NCBI GenBank assembly: GCA_038120295.1
Contig: JAYOLL010000001.1
Span: 124,001 to 188,000 of the forward strand
Source: JAYOEY01 sp038120295
GTDB lineage: Bacteria > Pseudomonadota > Alphaproteobacteria > MPNO01 > UBA2964
Direction: 5' to 3'
DNA length: 64,000 bases
Shown here: piece after piece, positions 17,762-25,849 of the stretch
Numbering within the stretch: position 1 is the stretch's first letter
How the letters are laid out: every line of letters starts with the position of its first letter
The notes under the pieces: generated by a model
What the model was told of the DNA's origin: nothing
Seen by the model: the letters and a program-made list of their open reading frames with translations, nothing else
The model's database searches: none
Made by a program: the position numbers and the translations under genes

Positions 17762-18157
17762 TCAGTCTTCGCCGACAACCGCTATCGCGTTGATTTCGAC
17801 CATTAACTCCGGTCGATTGAGGGCTGCGACCGTGACCAGCGTCGAGGCCGGATAGGCGTCGTCGCTGAAGAACTCCTTGCGTAGCTCGACCATGCGTGTG
17901 TTGCAGGTCACATCGACGATGAACACCGTCATCGACACGATATCGGCCAGTGCGCCGCCGGCCTCGCGCAGTGTTGCGTCGAGCTTGCGAAAAACGCATC
18001 GGACCTGGCCGTCGAAATCGCCTGCAAGGGAATTTCCCTGCTCGTCTTCCGCCGCCAGGTGGCCGGCGAGCCACACCACACGCCCACCCTCCGTGATGAC
18101 AGCGGGCGAGTAGGAACGCGATTTCTGGTAATCGGACGAAAGGTGGGTGCGCTTCAT
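17762..18157 (-). CDS. RidA-family protein lacking the catalytic arginine
   Basis: A 131-residue YjgF/YER057c/UK114 (Rid) fold protein. Seen are VVWLAGHLA, VFRKLDATLREAGGALADIVSMTVFI and a C-terminal EINAIAVV. Imine/enamine deaminase RidA needs an Arg in a PAR motif; here the corresponding site is PASTLV with Ser105, so the classic deaminase activity is doubtful. It probably belongs to one of the Rid subgroups found in catabolic operons. It follows the VOC gene by nine bases in a minus-strand run with a dehydrogenase and dioxygenase. Confidence 0.85.
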   Translation of the reverse strand: MKRTHLSSDYQKSRSYSPAVITEGGRVVWLAGHLAAEDEQGNSLAGDFDGQVRCVFRKLDATLREAGGALADIVSMTVFIVDVTCNTRMVELRKEFFSDDAYPASTLVTVAALNRPELMVEINAIAVVGED

Positions 18158-18166
18158 GGCTCGAAA

Positions 18167-18556
18167 CTAACGTTTCGCCCCGTCCCAGCCATGGGCCGAG
18201 ATATCGAAAACGATGCCATTTGGATCGCGGAATTTGACCTCCGCGTTCTGTGGGGCGTCTTCCGGACCGGGATGAAATTTTCCGCCGTGGTCTTCCACGG
18301 CCTTCAGCGTTGCGTCGGCATCGTCGACCCAGAAGCCGAAATGATGCAGGCCGACGAAATTCTTGCCCCGTTCGTCACCCGCATCCGCCTGGGTTTCGAA
18401 CTGCAGCAGCGTCAGGTTCATCACGCCGTCGGTCAGGCGGGTGGCGACGCGCGATTCCGACACGCGACTCATTCCGAACGTATCTTCGTAAAACTTTGCT
18501 GCGGCATCCTTGTCCGGCACCGACAGCGCGATATGGCGCAACTGACCTTTTGACAT
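18167..18556 (-). CDS. VOC/glyoxalase-family protein
   Basis: A 129-residue vicinal-oxygen-chelate protein: RHIALSVPDKDAAAKFYEDTFGM at the N terminus, LHHFGFWVDD in the middle and VKFRDPNGIVFDIS at the end. The start is ATG 18556 behind GGGAGAG rather than the open-frame start at 18601. Such proteins may be dioxygenases, lyases or resistance proteins. Its place among RidA-like, dehydrogenase and TauD-type genes suggests a catabolic step on a small metabolite. Confidence 0.82.
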   Translation of the reverse strand: MSKGQLRHIALSVPDKDAAAKFYEDTFGMSRVSESRVATRLTDGVMNLTLLQFETQADAGDERGKNFVGLHHFGFWVDDADATLKAVEDHGGKFHPGPEDAPQNAEVKFRDPNGIVFDISAHGWDGAKR

Positions 18557-18624
18557 GTCGCTCTCCCTGAAGGTATGCGGCGATGGTGCCGCTCCGCCCA
18601 TCGAAGTGCAAGCCCGCGACAGGC

Positions 18625-19539
18625 TTATTCAGGCTTCCGGATCTCCGTTCCCGCCATCGCCTCCATCCAGCGGACGATCTCGGTCGAGGTTTTGCCCGTG
18701 GTATCACCCATCCAGCGGTTGGCGGCGCGGTTGAGTTCGAAGGCGAGGGCGCTGAGCGGAACCGGGGTTTCCGTCCGGTGCGCCAGTTCCAATGCGATCA
18801 TGAAATCCTTCCATTTCAGATCCCAGGCGAAACCGCCGCCGAATTTTCGGCTGATGACCTGCTGTTTCATGGTCCGCAGGATTGCCGAGTTCTGACCGGT
18901 CGATTTGCTGATGACGTCGGTCATCACTTCCGGATCGAGCCCGAACCTTGTGCCGATCAGGAGCGCTTCCGTTGCCGCCATGGTGTTGAGCCCGCTCAGC
19001 ATATTGTTGAGGGTCTTGAGAGCATGGCCCGAGCCAACGCCGCCGGTCCGGAAGATGTTTCCCGCCATCGGCTCCAGGATCGGCAGGCAGCGTTCGACGA
19101 TGGCGTCTTCGCCGCCGATCATCAGGGTCAGGGTTCCTGCCTCTGCGCCGACAATGCCGCCGGAAACAGGCGAGTCGATCATGGCGATGCCGCGCTCGGC
19201 CAGCTTTGCGGCGAGCTCCACCGTCATCCAGGGCTGGGACGAGCTCATGTCGATCAGCACGTCGCCTTCGGAGAACCCTTCGGCGATACCGTCCGCATCG
19301 AGCGCGGAGGAGGCAACGTCCGGTCCGGCGGGGAGCATGGTAATGACGGCGTCGCTCGCTTCGGCGACGGCTTTTGCGCTGTCTTCGACAACGATCCCGT
19401 TATGCGCCCGGGCGACGGCTTCTGCGGCGTCGCGGTTGAGGTCGTAGATATGCACCGGGAAGCCGGCGCCGGAGATATGCGGCGACATAAGGCTGCCCAT
19501 CCGGCCGATGCCGACGAAGCCTACGGTTTTGACGGTCAT
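18625..19539 (-). CDS. 3-Hydroxyisobutyrate dehydrogenase-family oxidoreductase
   Basis: A 304-residue NAD(P)-dependent beta-hydroxyacid dehydrogenase. The Rossmann motif is VGFVGIGRMGSLM, the substrate loop is DSPVSGG, and the catalytic lysine lies in GSGHALKTLNNML. ATG 19539 follows AAGGAGAG and overlaps the dioxygenase stop in an ATGA arrangement, fixing both ends. Family members oxidise 3-hydroxyisobutyrate, tartronate semialdehyde or similar compounds. It probably acts after the dioxygenase in the same pathway. Confidence 0.87.
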   Translation of the reverse strand: MTVKTVGFVGIGRMGSLMSPHISGAGFPVHIYDLNRDAAEAVARAHNGIVVEDSAKAVAEASDAVITMLPAGPDVASSALDADGIAEGFSEGDVLIDMSSSQPWMTVELAAKLAERGIAMIDSPVSGGIVGAEAGTLTLMIGGEDAIVERCLPILEPMAGNIFRTGGVGSGHALKTLNNMLSGLNTMAATEALLIGTRFGLDPEVMTDVISKSTGQNSAILRTMKQQVISRKFGGGFAWDLKWKDFMIALELAHRTETPVPLSALAFELNRAANRWMGDTTGKTSTEIVRWMEAMAGTEIRKPE

Positions 19540-20576
19540 GAATGCTCTCCTTCCAGCCTGTTCTGCATCGGCCTGTGCCCGCGTCCGTGAACGCTGCCGG
19601 CGGGCCGCCAATACATGTCCTCTGGCCATTCAGGCCAGCCCGGCGGCGTCAGCCACAGTCGCAACAGCAGCCGCTTTCGGTCCAGTTCGGGCCAGTCCTC
19701 GAACTCGCGCCTGCCGTGCAGGATCACCCGGTTGTTGAGAAACTGAAGGTCGCCGGGGGCAAAGGACATCTCGTGCCTGATGTCTGTTCGGCCCGAGACC
19801 TCAATAAAATACTCGAAGGCCTCGATCGCTTCCGGTTCGTCCTCGATACCGTGCGCGGCATAGGCGCGCCGGATGGGCGGCGCGTTGAAATTCACGGCCA
19901 GCCGGTCGCCGACTTTTTTGAACACCGGCACCCGATAGCCTGAAAGAGCCGCTTCGCCGGACGAATCCGCTTCGGAATGACCGTAATGGTAGCCGCGATA
20001 GAGCCAGGGCAGCAGGTCGGGTCGCTCGGCCAGGATCGTGTTGTGGACGTTCATGGCGCTGGATATCACGCTTTCGCCGCCATGGCGGGCGATGCGCAGG
20101 CACAGTAGGCCTACGATATCCACCGGGTCGACATGCATGGCGAGGGGCCGCGGCGACCGGTAGGACCGCCTTGTGTCGCCGGTATGCGACATGTCCATCA
20201 CGTCGCCGATCATGTCTCCGCGGAAACTCTGCGATTCGGCGACGCCGAGATGGCTGCCGATGCCCCAAAGCATCGCCTCCAGCGCCGGCCGGTCGTATCG
20301 CTCTACCGGGAGGCCGCGGATCAGCGCAATGCCCGCGCCATCGCGGATCGACGCTGCGGCTGTTTCGAGACGGGACGCCAGGGTCGGGAGGGGGAAATCC
20401 TGCTTTGCGGTTTCGGTCGCAGGCTTGCCGGTCGCCAGCGATGTCCTGATGGCGGCGTCGATTTCCCCAAAATCCGCTTTTCCGAACTGGACGATCCAGT
20501 CGTCCCGCGCGGCGAGTTCTTGGGGCGTCCAGACCCAGGATCCTGAAACCGGGGTAATGGCAGAGATGCCGTCCAT
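19536..20576 (-). CDS. TauD/TfdA-type Fe(II)/2-oxoglutarate dioxygenase
   Basis: A 346-residue dioxygenase-fold protein. The metal triad is HVD in PLAMHVDPVD and a distal His in RVILHGRREFED; an Arg for 2-oxoglutarate is likely in RKRLLLRLW. ATG 20576 is chosen because GGGGAG precedes it and the protein then opens with the expected fold. The longer open frame would cross a terminator. It is translationally coupled to the dehydrogenase downstream (ATGA). The substrate is unknown; relatives hydroxylate gamma-butyrobetaine-like or clavaminate-like acids. Confidence 0.86.
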   Translation of the reverse strand: MDGISAITPVSGSWVWTPQELAARDDWIVQFGKADFGEIDAAIRTSLATGKPATETAKQDFPLPTLASRLETAAASIRDGAGIALIRGLPVERYDRPALEAMLWGIGSHLGVAESQSFRGDMIGDVMDMSHTGDTRRSYRSPRPLAMHVDPVDIVGLLCLRIARHGGESVISSAMNVHNTILAERPDLLPWLYRGYHYGHSEADSSGEAALSGYRVPVFKKVGDRLAVNFNAPPIRRAYAAHGIEDEPEAIEAFEYFIEVSGRTDIRHEMSFAPGDLQFLNNRVILHGRREFEDWPELDRKRLLLRLWLTPPGWPEWPEDMYWRPAGSVHGRGHRPMQNRLEGEHS

Positions 20577-20587
20577 GGCGAATGCTC

Positions 20588-20630
20588 CCCAAAAAAAGAA
20601 CCGACCGGCGCAGTCTAGCGCCGATCGGTC
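20588..20630 (-). terminator. Rho-independent terminator or attenuator before the dioxygenase
   Basis: On the minus strand CCGATCGGCGC and GCGCCGGTCGG form an 11-base stem around TAGACT, followed by TTCTTTTTTT. The T run is directly followed by the GGGGAG ribosome site of the dioxygenase gene. It ends the amidohydrolase transcript, but it also leaves almost no room for a separate promoter. Confidence 0.85.
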
Positions 20631-20664
20631 CGATGGGAATACCCCCAGTAAGGCGGGGGAGATA

Positions 20665-21666
20665 TCAGAGTTTGAGGAGCCTTCGCGTATTGTCCTCGTA
20701 AAGCTTCTTGCGGTCCGCATCGTTGACGCCCAGCGCATCCAGCACGCGAATGGTCTCGCGGATATACATCGGGCCGCCTTCCGGATCGAACGGGCAATCG
20801 GAAGCGAACAGGCAATTGTCCGCGCCGAAGAATTTCAGCCCGCATTCGGTGCCTGCATCGCTGCCGAACAGCGCCGTGTCGGCGTAGAACATGCGGAAAT
20901 AATCGATCGGTCGCTTGGTGAGCTGTGCGTGCAGTTCGGCGTAATCCTCGTTCGCCTGACGCTTGCCCATCTGGTCCCAGCCGGGTCCGACGCGCCCGTC
21001 GAAGAAGGGGATCATCGCGCCCATGTGATGGGTAATGATCTTGATGTTGGGCAGCTTCTCGAAGATCGGCCAGAACACCAGGCGCGCCATGGCGACGCTG
21101 GTTTCGTACGGCCAGCCGAGCACCCACCAGATTTCATACGGGGATGTGGTTTCCGTCTTGTAGTCGGGAAAATCCTCGCCGCGCGCCGGATGCAGCCAGA
21201 TCGGCAGGTCGTAATCGTGCATCTTCTCGAAGATCGGCCAGTACTTGTCCTGGTCCAGCGGCTCGCCGTTGACGTTGGAGAAAATCTGGATGCCGCGCGC
21301 ATCGAGCTCGTTTATCGCCCGGTCGAGTTCCTTGTAGGATTCTTCCGGGTTGTTCATCGGCAGCGACGCGATAAAGGCCGGGAACCGGTCGGGGTGCTTC
21401 TTGACCAGCGCTGCCATGCCATCATTCGCCATCCGGGCGAGGCCGGGGGTGACGTCCGGGCCCGACATCGCCTCGATCGGCGGGGCGGACAGCGTCAGGA
21501 TCTGCTGGTACTCGCCGAACGTATCCATGATGCGCAGCCGCGCATCGACATCGTAAAGCATCGGGATATTCAGCCAGCGCTTGATCGGCGCCTTGTTTTC
21601 GACGACCTCCTCCATGCGATGGAAGAAATCGACCGGGAAGATATGGGTGTAGCAATCGAGCTTCAT
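20665..21666 (-). CDS. Amidohydrolase-family protein (ACMSD/COG2159 type)
   Basis: A 333-residue TIM-barrel metal-dependent hydrolase or decarboxylase. The N terminus reads DCYTHIFP, so the first metal His of the usual HxH is Tyr, a variant I recall from part of this family. Later ligands WLHPARG, ITHHMGAMIPFF and FASDCPFDPEGG are in place. Family members include decarboxylases of aminocarboxymuconate and hydroxybenzoates. It starts the minus-strand run but is separated from the dioxygenase by a strong terminator. Confidence 0.85.
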   Translation of the reverse strand: MKLDCYTHIFPVDFFHRMEEVVENKAPIKRWLNIPMLYDVDARLRIMDTFGEYQQILTLSAPPIEAMSGPDVTPGLARMANDGMAALVKKHPDRFPAFIASLPMNNPEESYKELDRAINELDARGIQIFSNVNGEPLDQDKYWPIFEKMHDYDLPIWLHPARGEDFPDYKTETTSPYEIWWVLGWPYETSVAMARLVFWPIFEKLPNIKIITHHMGAMIPFFDGRVGPGWDQMGKRQANEDYAELHAQLTKRPIDYFRMFYADTALFGSDAGTECGLKFFGADNCLFASDCPFDPEGGPMYIRETIRVLDALGVNDADRKKLYEDNTRRLLKL

Positions 21667-21871
21667 GTGAAAAATGCTCCTGACTCGGATGGCGTAACTT
21701 GGATAGGTAATGCAGCCTCGCGGCTCGGGCGCAATGTAGCCGATTGAACCGTATTTGCCACCCGCGAAAGGGCCATGGCGGTCCGGGTGCTATTGCCATG
21801 ACTCCTGAACGGACATAACTTCATTTAAAGGGCGATTCCAGCCCAAAAAATCCGGCGTTTCGGAGCATTTT

Positions 21872-23098
21872 ATGGAAGCGGTTGCGGGCTTTCCCAAACG
21901 CGAGGCGAAGGCGATCGGCCTGATCGGCTTCGCGCACATGCTGAGCCATGTCTATCCGCTGGCGCTGCCGCCGCTGCTGATCCCGATCACCCAGTCACTC
22001 CAGATCAGCACGGTGGAGTGGGGCATTGCTCTGGGTGTTTATGCGATCACAACCGGCGTGCTTCAGACGCCCGCGGGACTCCTTATCGAACGGGTCGGCG
22101 GGAGGAAGATTCTAGTGGCAGGCCTGCTGATCTACTCGGCGGCCTATTTCCTGATCGGCTGGCAGGCGAGCAGCTTTCTTGAACTCGCGCTCCTGATGGG
22201 ACTCGCGGGCATCGGCAATTCGGTGTTCCACCCGGTCGATTATTCTCTGATTTCGTCCTCCATCGCCGAGGAACGGCTGGGGCGGGCGTTTTCTATCCAT
22301 ACATTCGTGGGCCATGTCGGGTTCCTCGCCGGCCCGATCCTGTCCGCAAGCCTTGAGCCGTTTATCGGCTGGCGCGGTGCTATGATGTCCATCGGCGGCA
22401 TCGGGCTCGCTTTGACTGTCGTTCTGATCGTGTTCGGAGGACTGATCACCGAGGGCAACAAGGTCAAGAAGGCGGCGTCGGTCGGCGACCGGCTGAAAGA
22501 GCTACTGACCTCAAAGCCCATAATCCTGTTCTTTCTGTTTTATATGGCCGCGTCGATGGCCAATTTCGGCGTGACGCAGTTTTCCATCGCCGTGTTCGAT
22601 CAGATTTACGATTTTCCCCGTGCGACAGCGGTGATTGCGCTCACCGCGTATCAGATTGCGACCATGGCGCTGGTGCTGCCCGGCGGGCTGCTGGCGGATA
22701 AAACGACACGCTACGATGCGGTTCTGCTGATCGGGTTCGGCATCGCCGCCTTGATGGTGTTCCTCGCCGGGCTGGATTTCTTCCCGTTCTGGCTGATCGT
22801 CGTCATGCTGTCGATTGGCGGCGCGATGCGGGGAGCGGTGAACGCCTGCCGCGACGTCGCGGTGCGGCATGTCGCCGTACATATTCCGGTGGGTGTCGTG
22901 TTCGGCTTCGTCAGCACAGGTTTCCTCGCCGGCCAGGCGGTCGCCGGGCCGGTCTACGGATGGCTGTTTGACAACTACCCGCCGCACTACGTGTTCTTCG
23001 CCTCGGCGGCTTTTACCCTGCTCGCGATGCTGACCGTGGTGTTCAACACAGGCACGCGGCGCGAAGCGGCCCCGGTGGGAGAACAGGCTGACAAATGA
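21872..23098 (+). CDS. MFS transporter, first of a coupled pair
   Basis: A 408-residue 12-helix carrier. Helix 1 is GFAHMLSHVYPLALPPLLIP, the loop motif is GLLIERVGGRKI, and helix 4 is GIGNSVFHPVDYSLISSSI. Start ATG 21872 follows CGGAGC. Its stop overlaps the start of the next MFS gene (ATGA at 23095-23098), so both are made together, possibly as a heteromer or as two carriers for one pathway. Related to the MFS at 13493. Adjacent to, and divergent from, the amidohydrolase run. Confidence 0.88.
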   Translation: MEAVAGFPKREAKAIGLIGFAHMLSHVYPLALPPLLIPITQSLQISTVEWGIALGVYAITTGVLQTPAGLLIERVGGRKILVAGLLIYSAAYFLIGWQASSFLELALLMGLAGIGNSVFHPVDYSLISSSIAEERLGRAFSIHTFVGHVGFLAGPILSASLEPFIGWRGAMMSIGGIGLALTVVLIVFGGLITEGNKVKKAASVGDRLKELLTSKPIILFFLFYMAASMANFGVTQFSIAVFDQIYDFPRATAVIALTAYQIATMALVLPGGLLADKTTRYDAVLLIGFGIAALMVFLAGLDFFPFWLIVVMLSIGGAMRGAVNACRDVAVRHVAVHIPVGVVFGFVSTGFLAGQAVAGPVYGWLFDNYPPHYVFFASAAFTLLAMLTVVFNTGTRREAAPVGEQADK

Positions 23099-24180
23099 CC
23101 ACCCTCTCCGCCACGCTTGAGCGCCGCGAACATGCCGCCATCTGGCTGGTCGGGGGCGCGCATCTGGTCAGCCATTTCTATCATCTGGTGCTGCCGCCCC
23201 TGTTCATCCTGATCAAGCCGGCGCTCGGCGTGAGCTATGCCGAACTCGGCTTCGTCATGTCGGTCTATTTCTTCGCCACTCTGGTCACCCAGATGCCCAT
23301 CGCGATGCTGGTGGACCGGATCGGCGCGAAGGCGGTGCTGGTGTGCGGGCTGGTCGTGCATGGCGGCGCGCTGGCGGTCGCCGGGCTGTTCCCGTCTTAC
23401 GAGATGCTGCTGGTGGCGTTCTTCCTCGGCGGGATCGGCAATTCGGTATTTCATCCCGCCGACTTCTCGATCCTGTCGGCGAGCGTACGTCAGAGCCATC
23501 ACGGTCGCGCCTTTGCGGTGCACACCTTTACCGGTTCCATCGGTTACGCGTGCGCGCCGCTGGTCATGGCCGCGCTGGCGGCGCTCTATGGCTGGCAGAA
23601 CGCGCTGTTTATCGCCGGAGCCGCCGGCGTGATCATGGGGACGGCGATCCTGCTGGCAGGCGGCAGCCTGCGCGATTATTCGGGCGAGATCGCGCCGACG
23701 AAAGCGGGAGAGACAAAGCCGAAGAAGGCCGACTGGCGGATCATGCTGACGCGGCCGATGATCCTGTTCTTCCTGTTCTATGTCGCGACATCGGCGTCGG
23801 GCACCGGCATGACCAATTTCGCCGCGGTGGCGCTGCCGCTGGTCTATGGCGTAACGCCGGAAATCGCCAATCTGTTCCTGACCGCCTTCCTGATCGCCGC
23901 CATTGTGGGNNNNNNNNNNNNNNNNNNNNNNNNNNNNNNNNNNNNNNNNNNNNNNNNNNNNNNNNNNNNNNNNNNNNNNNNNNNNNNNNNNNNNNNNNNN
24001 NNNNNNNNNGCGTTCGGGTTCGTGACGCTGGGATACACGATAGGGCAGGGCGGAACGCCGGTGGTCTATGGCTGGCTGGCGGACCAGCATCTCGGGCACG
24101 GCATCTTCACGATGTCCGCCGTCGCCGCGCTGGTCGCCATCGCCATCGTCATGATTCCGGCGACGAAACGGGCTTCCTGA
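23095..24180 (+). CDS. MFS transporter, second of a coupled pair, interrupted by an assembly gap
   Basis: The N-terminal about 272 residues and C-terminal about 55 residues of a 12-helix carrier, with 100 N in between. Helix 1 is GGAHLVSHFYHLVLPPLFIL, loop MLVDRIGAKA, helix 4 GIGNSVFHPADFSILSASV; after the gap GFVTLGYTIGQGG matches the helix 11 region of the paralogue at 13493. The frame is kept across the N run. By alignment with that paralogue about 76 residues are missing, against 33 codons of N. The end overlaps the convergent glycosyltransferase by 32 bases. Confidence 0.85.
   Translation: MTTLSATLERREHAAIWLVGGAHLVSHFYHLVLPPLFILIKPALGVSYAELGFVMSVYFFATLVTQMPIAMLVDRIGAKAVLVCGLVVHGGALAVAGLFPSYEMLLVAFFLGGIGNSVFHPADFSILSASVRQSHHGRAFAVHTFTGSIGYACAPLVMAALAALYGWQNALFIAGAAGVIMGTAILLAGGSLRDYSGEIAPTKAGETKPKKADWRIMLTRPMILFFLFYVATSASGTGMTNFAAVALPLVYGVTPEIANLFLTAFLIAAIVXXXXXXXXXXXXXXXXXXXXXXXXXXXXXXXXXXAFGFVTLGYTIGQGGTPVVYGWLADQHLGHGIFTMSAVAALVAIAIVMIPATKRAS
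23910..24009. other. Scaffold gap, 100 N
   Basis: Exactly 100 undetermined bases inside the second coupled MFS gene. The round number indicates a placeholder for unknown distance. The true missing sequence is probably near 226-232 bases and should have length of one modulo three if the gene is intact. Confidence 0.98.
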
Positions 24181-24862
24181 ACTTCCTGCCGTAATAGATC
24201 CGCGCCAGCCGGTCGGGTGAGACGCCCAGATGCCATAGCGCGTGGATCCACAACCATCCGCAGACGATGCCGACCGGGTGCCGCCCGTGAAACTTGCGAG
24301 ATGAGGTGATCAGCGGAGGTTCGCCGATGCAGACCGTCGGGCCGGTCCGTTCCAGCCGCCGCACGAAATCGTAATCCTCCATCAGGGCGATGGGCCTGAT
24401 GCCGCCGGTGGAAATATAGGCCTCGCGCCGGACGAAGATGCCGGAATCGCCGTAATAGACGCCGTGCGAGCGGATCCAGGCATAGAACCCGTTCAGCCAG
24501 TCGTCGAAGCCGGTTCCGCCGTCGAAAAGAAGCCGGAAGTTTCCGCCGGGCGCTTCCGGTTTTTCCTCCAGCGCAACGCAAACGGCGTCGAGCGCGCCAT
24601 CCGGCAGGGCGGTATCCGCATGACAGAAGAACAGGATATCGCCCGTTGCCGTATCCGCGCCGGCGGCCGCCTGTTGTCCGCGTCCCGGCGCGCATTGCAG
24701 AACGCGCGCCCCATTGGCTTCCGAAACTTCACGCGTCCGGTCGGTACTTCCGCCATCCGAGACAATGATCTCGCAGCCGGGGTCCTGGGCTTGCAGCGCG
24801 CCGATCAGGCCGCCGATGGAGGACTCTTCGTTCAGGGTTGGGATGATGACCGAGAGCCGCAA
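24149..24862 (-). CDS. Family 2 glycosyltransferase (TIGR04283 type), second copy
   Basis: A 237-residue GT-A enzyme: SVIIPTLNEESSIGGLIGAL, IIVSDGGSTDRT, the metal motif FFCHADT, and the acceptor region MEDYDFVRRLERTG. It is the same family as the gene at 51-722, but here it has no TIGR04282 partner. The C-terminal stretch WLWIHALWHLGV suggests membrane contact. It overlaps the MFS 3' end by 32 bases on the opposite strand. It follows the TerB-like gene by 11 bases and is probably co-transcribed with it. Confidence 0.86.
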   Translation of the reverse strand: MRLSVIIPTLNEESSIGGLIGALQAQDPGCEIIVSDGGSTDRTREVSEANGARVLQCAPGRGQQAAAGADTATGDILFFCHADTALPDGALDAVCVALEEKPEAPGGNFRLLFDGGTGFDDWLNGFYAWIRSHGVYYGDSGIFVRREAYISTGGIRPIALMEDYDFVRRLERTGPTVCIGEPPLITSSRKFHGRHPVGIVCGWLWIHALWHLGVSPDRLARIYYGRKFRKPVSSPES

Positions 24863-24873
24863 GGGAAGGGCGG

Positions 24874-25311
24874 TCAGATATCCAGCGTCGAACTGTCGAG
24901 GCCGAGCGCGTCGGCAAGTTCGTTCACGGTCTCGCGCTCAGCATCATCGATCGTTTCGTCGCTTTTTGCGATGGCGATGCAGATCCGGATCAGGATGCGA
25001 GCCGCTTCTTCGTCATCGGAGATTTCATGAACCGCCTTCATGATTCGCGATCGCGCATCTTCCGGATCCGATTCCAGCTCGTCGATCCATGACCGGTAAA
25101 GATCCGCAGCTTCGTTGCGGTCATATATGTTCAGGCGATGCACCGCATCGAGCGCCTGATCCACTGTTGTTGCTTCGGTGAAGTTGACGCTGCCGTCCGC
25201 CTGAGACACAAGGGCCGCAGCCGCCATAGCGGCTTCGAGAAAATCCCGGTTCCGGAATCGCTCGACATGTTCGGCGACGACGGCGCGGGCGCGGGCAATA
25301 AGATCGACCAT
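24874..25311 (-). CDS. TerB-like protein
   Basis: A 145-residue all-helical protein of the TerB/tellurite-resistance superfamily. It has the two acidic, EF-hand-like repeats of the fold: ALVSQADGSVNFTEATTV at about residue 33 and IAIAKSDETIDDAERETV near residue 115. Such domains bind metal ions and sit on signalling or stress complexes; alone they do not show tellurite resistance. No other ter genes are nearby. Probably an operon with the downstream glycosyltransferase. Confidence 0.8.
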   Translation of the reverse strand: MVDLIARARAVVAEHVERFRNRDFLEAAMAAAALVSQADGSVNFTEATTVDQALDAVHRLNIYDRNEAADLYRSWIDELESDPEDARSRIMKAVHEISDDEEAARILIRICIAIAKSDETIDDAERETVNELADALGLDSSTLDI

Positions 25312-25373
25312 ATGCGCATTTCATATCATTCTCCGGTGGCGTCAACAGGATGCGTGACCCTAAGCTGGGCGAG

Positions 25374-25802
25374 ATGACGGAACCGCAGCAATCGTCTGAA
25401 ACCGCCGCACGAAGCGCCCGCCGAAGCCGGGCGTTCGCACGCCCGTTTCTGATAGTCTTCGGCTGGCTCTGCGTCGGGCTGGGCGTGGTCGGGATTGTCG
25501 TGCCTGGCCTGCCGACCGTGCCCTTCCTGTTGCTGGCCCTCTGGGCGTTTTCCAAAAGCTCCGAACGGTTTCACGACTGGCTCTACAATCATCCCCGGCT
25601 GGGACCGCCGCTGCGGGACTGGCGCGAGCATGGCGTGATCCCATTGCGCGCGAAAATACTGGCGGTCCTGGTCATGGCGATCAGTCTCGCCTGGATCACT
25701 TTCGGTATTGCGGAAAGCTGGGTACTGCCGGTCGCGGTCGCCGCCTGCCTGATTCCGGTAGCGATATTCATCGTAACCCGCCCGAGCGTCGGGAAAGACT
25801 GA
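25374..25802 (+). CDS. DUF454 (YbaN-type) inner membrane protein
   Basis: A 142-residue membrane protein. Spans are LIVFGWLCVGLGVVGIVV, PFLLLALWAF and a pair near the C terminus. The signature PGLPTVPFLLLALWAFSKSS and HPRLGPPLRDW are typical of DUF454. ATG 25374 is chosen; an in-frame ATG at 25350 would add eight residues. Relatives include YbaN of E. coli; the function is not established. A single gene between the TerB-like and GMC genes. Confidence 0.82.
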   Translation: MTEPQQSSETAARSARRSRAFARPFLIVFGWLCVGLGVVGIVVPGLPTVPFLLLALWAFSKSSERFHDWLYNHPRLGPPLRDWREHGVIPLRAKILAVLVMAISLAWITFGIAESWVLPVAVAACLIPVAIFIVTRPSVGKD

Positions 25803-25849
25803 GGACGGGGTTTGCCACTGCGAAACCTTCTGGCATCCTCTCCCCTGTC

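Noticed and set aside
20173..21747. A 524-residue plus-strand open frame opposite the dioxygenase and amidohydrolase genes.
   Set aside because: It is antisense to two genes with clear motifs, starts inside one and crosses a terminator; codon pattern is a GC-rich shadow.
24874..25311. Tellurite resistance locus.
   Set aside because: A single TerB-like domain without terC, terD or terZ is not evidence of resistance.
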